Assembly: GCF_000701505.1 (NCBI RefSeq)
Contig: NZ_JNJB01000005.1
Span: forward strand, 62,001 to 126,000
From: Dyadobacter crusticola DSM 16708
Lineage (GTDB): Bacteria > Bacteroidota > Bacteroidia > Cytophagales > Spirosomataceae
DNA: 64,000 bases
Direction: 5' to 3'
Shown: in pieces, positions 60,994-64,000 of the stretch
How positions within the stretch are numbered: the stretch's first letter is position 1
How the letters are laid out: each line of letters starts with the position of its first letter
Notes under the pieces: model-generated
Seen by the model: the letters and a program-made list of their open reading frames with translations, nothing else
The model's database searches: none
What the model was told of the DNA's origin: nothing
Position numbers and translations under genes: made by a program

Positions 60994-61701
60994 ATGAAAA
61001 AGAAGGTCGGCTACACAGTGTGGAAAAGAATTGATGAAGTTTTTGCCGGAAATAGAGATCTATTCATTGTTTCTACGGCTGAAAACAAAGCGTTAATTCT
61101 AAACGATTCAGATCCTGAGTCTGATTTCTTTTTTGAATTTGGCTTTGGCGATGGTAATGGTCGTTACGAAACTAAATACAAGCCTAATAGCCCCAGCCAG
61201 GTATTTACGACGGGTGACAGGTTTACAGAAGATGAACTTGTAGTGCACCTAAAACACTGGCTTAAAATTCTTAGAGAATTTCAAAATACACCTTCACCGT
61301 ATGACCATCCGTTCGAAAGACAATTCCAAAAGGAATTTTATGAAAGTATCAAATCCAATGATTTAGACGCTGATTATGCGGCGTTCGACAATCATAAGAT
61401 GATTTTATTGTACGACTATCTAAATGATGCTAAAGCTCATATTGATAACTACGAGGGCCATCCAAAAGATCAGGCAAAGCTCTACTTAATTAGAGAGCTT
61501 TGTTCTGAATTACAGGAGAACGTTCAGAACATGACAAAAAATGAAGCTATCAATAAACTTGCAAAAATATGGGCAAAGTCTAAGACAGTCAGCATCAGTT
61601 TAATGAAACAACTGCTTGCAGAATTTAAGAAAGGAATATTCAAGGCAATAACCGATGGTGGCATGAATGCTGGCAAAGAAATTTTCGACTATTTGAGCTA
61701 A
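60994..61701 (+). CDS. cargo protein 1, unknown function
   Basis: About 235 residues from the ATG at 60994; the GTG at 60967 is an alternative. A+T-rich. A small beta-rich N-terminal part is followed by helices (E-L-C-S-E-L-Q-E-N-V-Q-N-M, L-M-K-Q-L-L-A-E-F-K-K-G-I). No motif recognised. It is the first of three co-directional genes that end with an HNH nuclease, with gaps of about 70 and 40 bases. Confidence 0.6.
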   Translation: MKKKVGYTVWKRIDEVFAGNRDLFIVSTAENKALILNDSDPESDFFFEFGFGDGNGRYETKYKPNSPSQVFTTGDRFTEDELVVHLKHWLKILREFQNTPSPYDHPFERQFQKEFYESIKSNDLDADYAAFDNHKMILLYDYLNDAKAHIDNYEGHPKDQAKLYLIRELCSELQENVQNMTKNEAINKLAKIWAKSKTVSISLMKQLLAEFKKGIFKAITDGGMNAGKEIFDYLS

Positions 61702-61772
61702 CGTTTATGAAAACCAACCATTTACTTTGCTTCTTCTTGGATATCTCTCTGTCAGAAATTACCGAAACCCTA

Positions 61773-62585
61773 ATGAAAAACACTAGTAGTTTAATAATCG
61801 TAATTTTAGCGATCCTTATTGCCGTCACTCAATGCTATAAAGACGTTAAGGATCAAAAAGAAGCTGATGAAAAAGACAGACAATTAACAGCAACCCATAA
61901 TAAGCTCGAAAAAGCAAACGATGAAATAAAAGCTGCTAACACCGAAATACGCATAAAAGCGGATTCTATCCAGAAATTGCAAGAGGAATCAGGCAAGGAA
62001 ACAAGAAAATTAGCCGATATGCAGAGCGATGCAATTAAACTTCAATTACTGCTGAATGAACATGTTACTGGTGGCGCTAATAAGCCCATTATCGAGATAA
62101 TGAATGTCGGGACTGCCCCTTACCCCGGCATGAGTGACCTACCTAACGCACCAAGGTATAAACCCGTAGATATAACTTTAACTAACCCTGGCAACGTTCC
62201 TCTCCGAGAATTAACAGTGCGAATATCTGGCAGTCTGGGATTCAAATTTATAGGACAAAGAGGGAGAGATTATGCAGAATACAATAGTGCTTTGCCCAAA
62301 GTTGACGATTACATAACTTACGGCCCAATTACACTACCTGCAAACAAGACCACAAAAATATTTACCGCAAATTACGAGCCATTTACCAACTCAGCTAAGT
62401 ATGCTATTGATATAACTTGGGAAAATGGATACTACACAATGTTTGTAGATTTACAGCCTATTGACATGATGGGCAATTTTGTGACTCCACAGCAAGCTCC
62501 CCCGCGTGCCCACCTACGGGTAAAGAACGTCAAATACATGGTGGGCCATAAGGAGGTCGATCCTAACGATTATTTCCGAAGATAA
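61773..62585 (+). CDS. cargo protein 2: membrane anchor, coiled coil, outer beta domain
   Basis: About 271 residues from the ATG at 61773. One N-terminal membrane segment (residues 6-21, L-I-I-V-I-L-A-I-L-I-A-V-T), a coiled coil (about 30-95, rich in K/E/A), then a beta-sandwich-like domain (V-D-I-T-L-T-N-P-G-N-V-P-L, R-I-S-G-S-L-G-F). It could be a membrane sensor or tether; no family is recognised. Second of three cargo genes. Confidence 0.65.
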   Translation: MKNTSSLIIVILAILIAVTQCYKDVKDQKEADEKDRQLTATHNKLEKANDEIKAANTEIRIKADSIQKLQEESGKETRKLADMQSDAIKLQLLLNEHVTGGANKPIIEIMNVGTAPYPGMSDLPNAPRYKPVDITLTNPGNVPLRELTVRISGSLGFKFIGQRGRDYAEYNSALPKVDDYITYGPITLPANKTTKIFTANYEPFTNSAKYAIDITWENGYYTMFVDLQPIDMMGNFVTPQQAPPRAHLRVKNVKYMVGHKEVDPNDYFRR

Positions 62586-62626
62586 CTCTGACTAAGATCT
62601 GATTCAACCTCTTACCCACAGCTAAG

Positions 62627-63556
62627 ATGCCAATTTGTATTATTTGTAGGAAAGAAAAGCAGAAGTTCAATATTGAGCATATTATCCCTTTTGCCATCGG
62701 TGGAGTATTGACAACAAACAGGGTTTGTGCTGAATGCAACAGCTTTTTAGGCACCCAAGTTGATTGTCACCTCACAAACAACTTTTACATCGAAATGAAA
62801 CGCCGCGATTTAGGCATCAAAGGCAGAAAAGGAAACTTACCTGATCCACTTGCAGGCCCGGCAAAAGTGAAGGATACAGGACAATCAGTTATCATAAAAA
62901 GGGGGAAAGATGGTCAGATTGTTATCTCTAAACCCCCAAAGTTAGAGGTGACTAGTTCTGACACGCTGTCGCTTAAAATGACTGGCCCTGCTTCTGATTT
63001 GCCTGCACTAGACAAAATGCTTGACCGATTTTTGAAACAAAATAATCTTAAAAGGGCTGACATATCTAGTCAAGAAATTAAAAGCGTTATCGAAAAAGCT
63101 CCAGAGGTGGTTAAAACTTTTGAAACGCAGATCTTTCGACTATACTTGGCGCAGCTGAAAATTGCCTATGAATTTACAACACTACTGATACCCGGGTATT
63201 TTGCCGACGAACGAGCACATGAAATATCGGACAGGCTATTGAACTATGAACGTGATTCAGAATATCCAGATTCCTTTTTACTAGGTGAGAAGTTCAATGA
63301 TGTATACATGAAGGGCGTTGGTCAATATTTTGACTTCAATAATGATACTCATTACCTCGTAGTGTTGCAAACAAAGGCCGGATTGATGTGTCACGTTAAT
63401 CTATTTGACTTAAGTATTTATTTTATGGTGTCCACTAAACAGTATTTCACTCCTGGCGAGACGTACGCATTCAAGAATGACGCAATTAAAAAAGAAGGTC
63501 GCTTTTTTACGTTTGAAGATATTCTTCGCAATGTTCAAAGTGGATTAATGATGTAA
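62627..63556 (+). CDS. HNH endonuclease-family protein (HNH_5-like)
   Basis: A 309-residue protein whose first 45 residues hold a compact HNH domain: C-I-I-C-R-K (first Cys pair), I-E-H-I-I-P (catalytic His), R-V-C-A-E-C-N (second Cys pair) and N-S-F-L-G. The remaining 260 residues, unassigned, probably bind target or partner. HNH nucleases with an extra domain are common in restriction and other defence genes. It is the third cargo gene; a hairpin separates it from the next gene. Confidence 0.82.
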   Translation: MPICIICRKEKQKFNIEHIIPFAIGGVLTTNRVCAECNSFLGTQVDCHLTNNFYIEMKRRDLGIKGRKGNLPDPLAGPAKVKDTGQSVIIKRGKDGQIVISKPPKLEVTSSDTLSLKMTGPASDLPALDKMLDRFLKQNNLKRADISSQEIKSVIEKAPEVVKTFETQIFRLYLAQLKIAYEFTTLLIPGYFADERAHEISDRLLNYERDSEYPDSFLLGEKFNDVYMKGVGQYFDFNNDTHYLVVLQTKAGLMCHVNLFDLSIYFMVSTKQYFTPGETYAFKNDAIKKEGRFFTFEDILRNVQSGLMM

Positions 63557-63568
63557 AATAGCTATTTA

Positions 63569-63601
63569 CTGACCATGCATAGCTTTGTCATGCATGGCCA
63601 G
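63569..63601. terminator. hairpin between convergent genes
   Basis: CTG-A-CCATGCAT and ATGCATGG-C-CAG pair with one mismatch around a 9-base loop. Flanking T runs are poor, so its strength as a terminator is uncertain. Confidence 0.4.
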
Positions 63602-63616
63602 TTGGTTTCAGATCTT

Positions 63617-64000
63617 TTAAGGTGTGGAATTTTCGTTTTCTTTGGCCGCTTTAAGGCCAATCTCAGCAATTATGATACTCAGTAGCATTGTACACGCCAT
63701 TTGTATAACTGATAGTCCCCGATTCGGAACATAATCGTAAATGTGAGTTTCGACCCCTTTAATTACTAAATTCAGAAAAATGAAGGGGATCAGGATCGAA
63801 GCCGTGTAAGAAATCGCTTTTATCATTAGTAGCCTTTTTTGAGAATTACTAGGTAAAGTTGACATTGATAGCATCACATAGCCAGGTTCGATTCCCCAGC
63901 TTCCACCTTCTAGTATAGAAGTAACTTGCCTTACCACTTTCCGACCTGTGTATTGTTCATTGTTTGGCTCCCATTCTTGCAGTACTAGCCGATCGCCAAT
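63617..64000 (-). CDS. DUF3850-domain protein with two-segment membrane tail, start beyond the window
   Basis: The frame stays open to the right edge, so the N-terminus is missing. The visible first 55 residues read G-D-R-L-V-L-Q-E-W-E-P, Y-T-G-R-K-V-V-R-Q-V-T-S-I-L and G-I-E-P-G-Y-V-M-L-S-M: the C-terminal half of a DUF3850 (ASCH/PUA-like) domain, often phage- or plasmid-borne and possibly RNA-binding. A tail of about 80 residues with two hydrophobic segments follows and ends K-E-N-E-N-S-T-P. A membrane-anchored DUF3850 is unusual. Confidence 0.7.
   Translation of the reverse strand: MGDRLVLQEWEPNNEQYTGRKVVRQVTSILEGGSWGIEPGYVMLSMSTLPSNSQKRLLMIKAISYTASILIPFIFLNLVIKGVETHIYDYVPNRGLSVIQMACTMLLSIIIAEIGLKAAKENENSTP

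Larger units (their letters stand above)
29730..64000. mobile_element. tailed prophage integrated at tRNA-Leu, right end outside the window
   Basis: The integrase next to the tRNA, then a near-continuous minus-strand late region with terminase, portal, tape measure, tail, protease, scaffold, capsid and lysis genes define a dsDNA tailed phage. The left end is the tRNA-Leu 3' region. No repeat of the tRNA 3' end is found further right in the window, and repressor and replication genes are missing, so the element must continue beyond 64000. The presence of a tape measure with no visible contraction sheath gene suggests a long non-contractile tail. Confidence 0.9.

Noticed and set aside
63880..63915. 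Possible tRNA T-arm (GGTTCGATTCCCC) suggesting an attR tRNA fragment
   Set aside because: The arms do not pair and no other cloverleaf part is present. The minus strand here encodes the G-I-E-P-G-Y motif of DUF3850, which explains the likeness.

Overview
The window reads as a chromosomal segment of a Bacteroidota bacterium of the Cytophagales type, Dyadobacter-like by gene style. The signs are a SusC/SusD pair driven by an ECF sigma/FecR couple, a type IX secretion (T9SS) C-terminal sorting domain, a WG-repeat protein, an alginate-export-type porin, and promoters of the Bacteroidota form TTTG-N19-TAnnTTTG. Genus is inference; no rRNA is present.

Positions 1-29680 are host backbone. In order: a secreted sulfatase (-), an outer-membrane porin (+), an FtsX/MacB-type ABC permease (+), a multi-PAS histidine kinase (-), a very large secreted subtilisin-like protease (+), a RidA-family protein, two VOC/glyoxalase-fold proteins, then ECF sigma (-) / FecR (+) / SusC (+) / SusD (+), which together form a cell-surface nutrient uptake and signalling unit. 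Next come a lipoprotein, a small membrane protein, tRNA-Lys(TTT), a WG-repeat protein, a frameshifted YCII-like pseudogene, a secreted amidohydrolase, and a Tat-exported Gfo/Idh/MocA oxidoreductase.

At 29678-29761 lies tRNA-Leu(GAG). A tyrosine recombinase starts about 40 bases after it. From there to the right edge is one integrated element, a tailed prophage whose right end is outside the window. Its late genes run on the minus strand, transcribed right to left: small and large terminase, portal, head-tail connectors, two large tail proteins, tape measure, tail-tip protein, SGNH-hydrolase tail spike, LamG-like tail protein, S49 head protease, scaffold, major capsid protein, head-tail adaptor (DUF6712), a secreted 775-residue protein, a spanin-like overlapping pair, holin candidate, small membrane protein and DUF5675. 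The tail module precedes the head module, an unusual order. A+T-rich accessory genes sit at the joints, mostly on the plus strand: an NDT/TIR-like protein, a helical protein, and a three-gene set ending in an HNH nuclease. A DUF3850 protein with a membrane tail runs off the right edge.

The most notable non-coding signal is a recurring late-promoter design. Five minus-strand transcription units (starts at 60840, 58419, 50684, 46011, 42385) are each preceded by a box TTTT(n)TGTCC directly abutting a -33-like TTTC/TTTT, then exactly 19 bases, then a (often degraded) -7 element. Two of the five have their terminator U-tract fused into the box. Four further copies of the box core lie in a strict 20-bp array at 46111-46190. 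This looks like an activator-dependent phage late regulon; the activator is not identified. All functional statements come from reading the sequence and knowledge of families; no database search was run.
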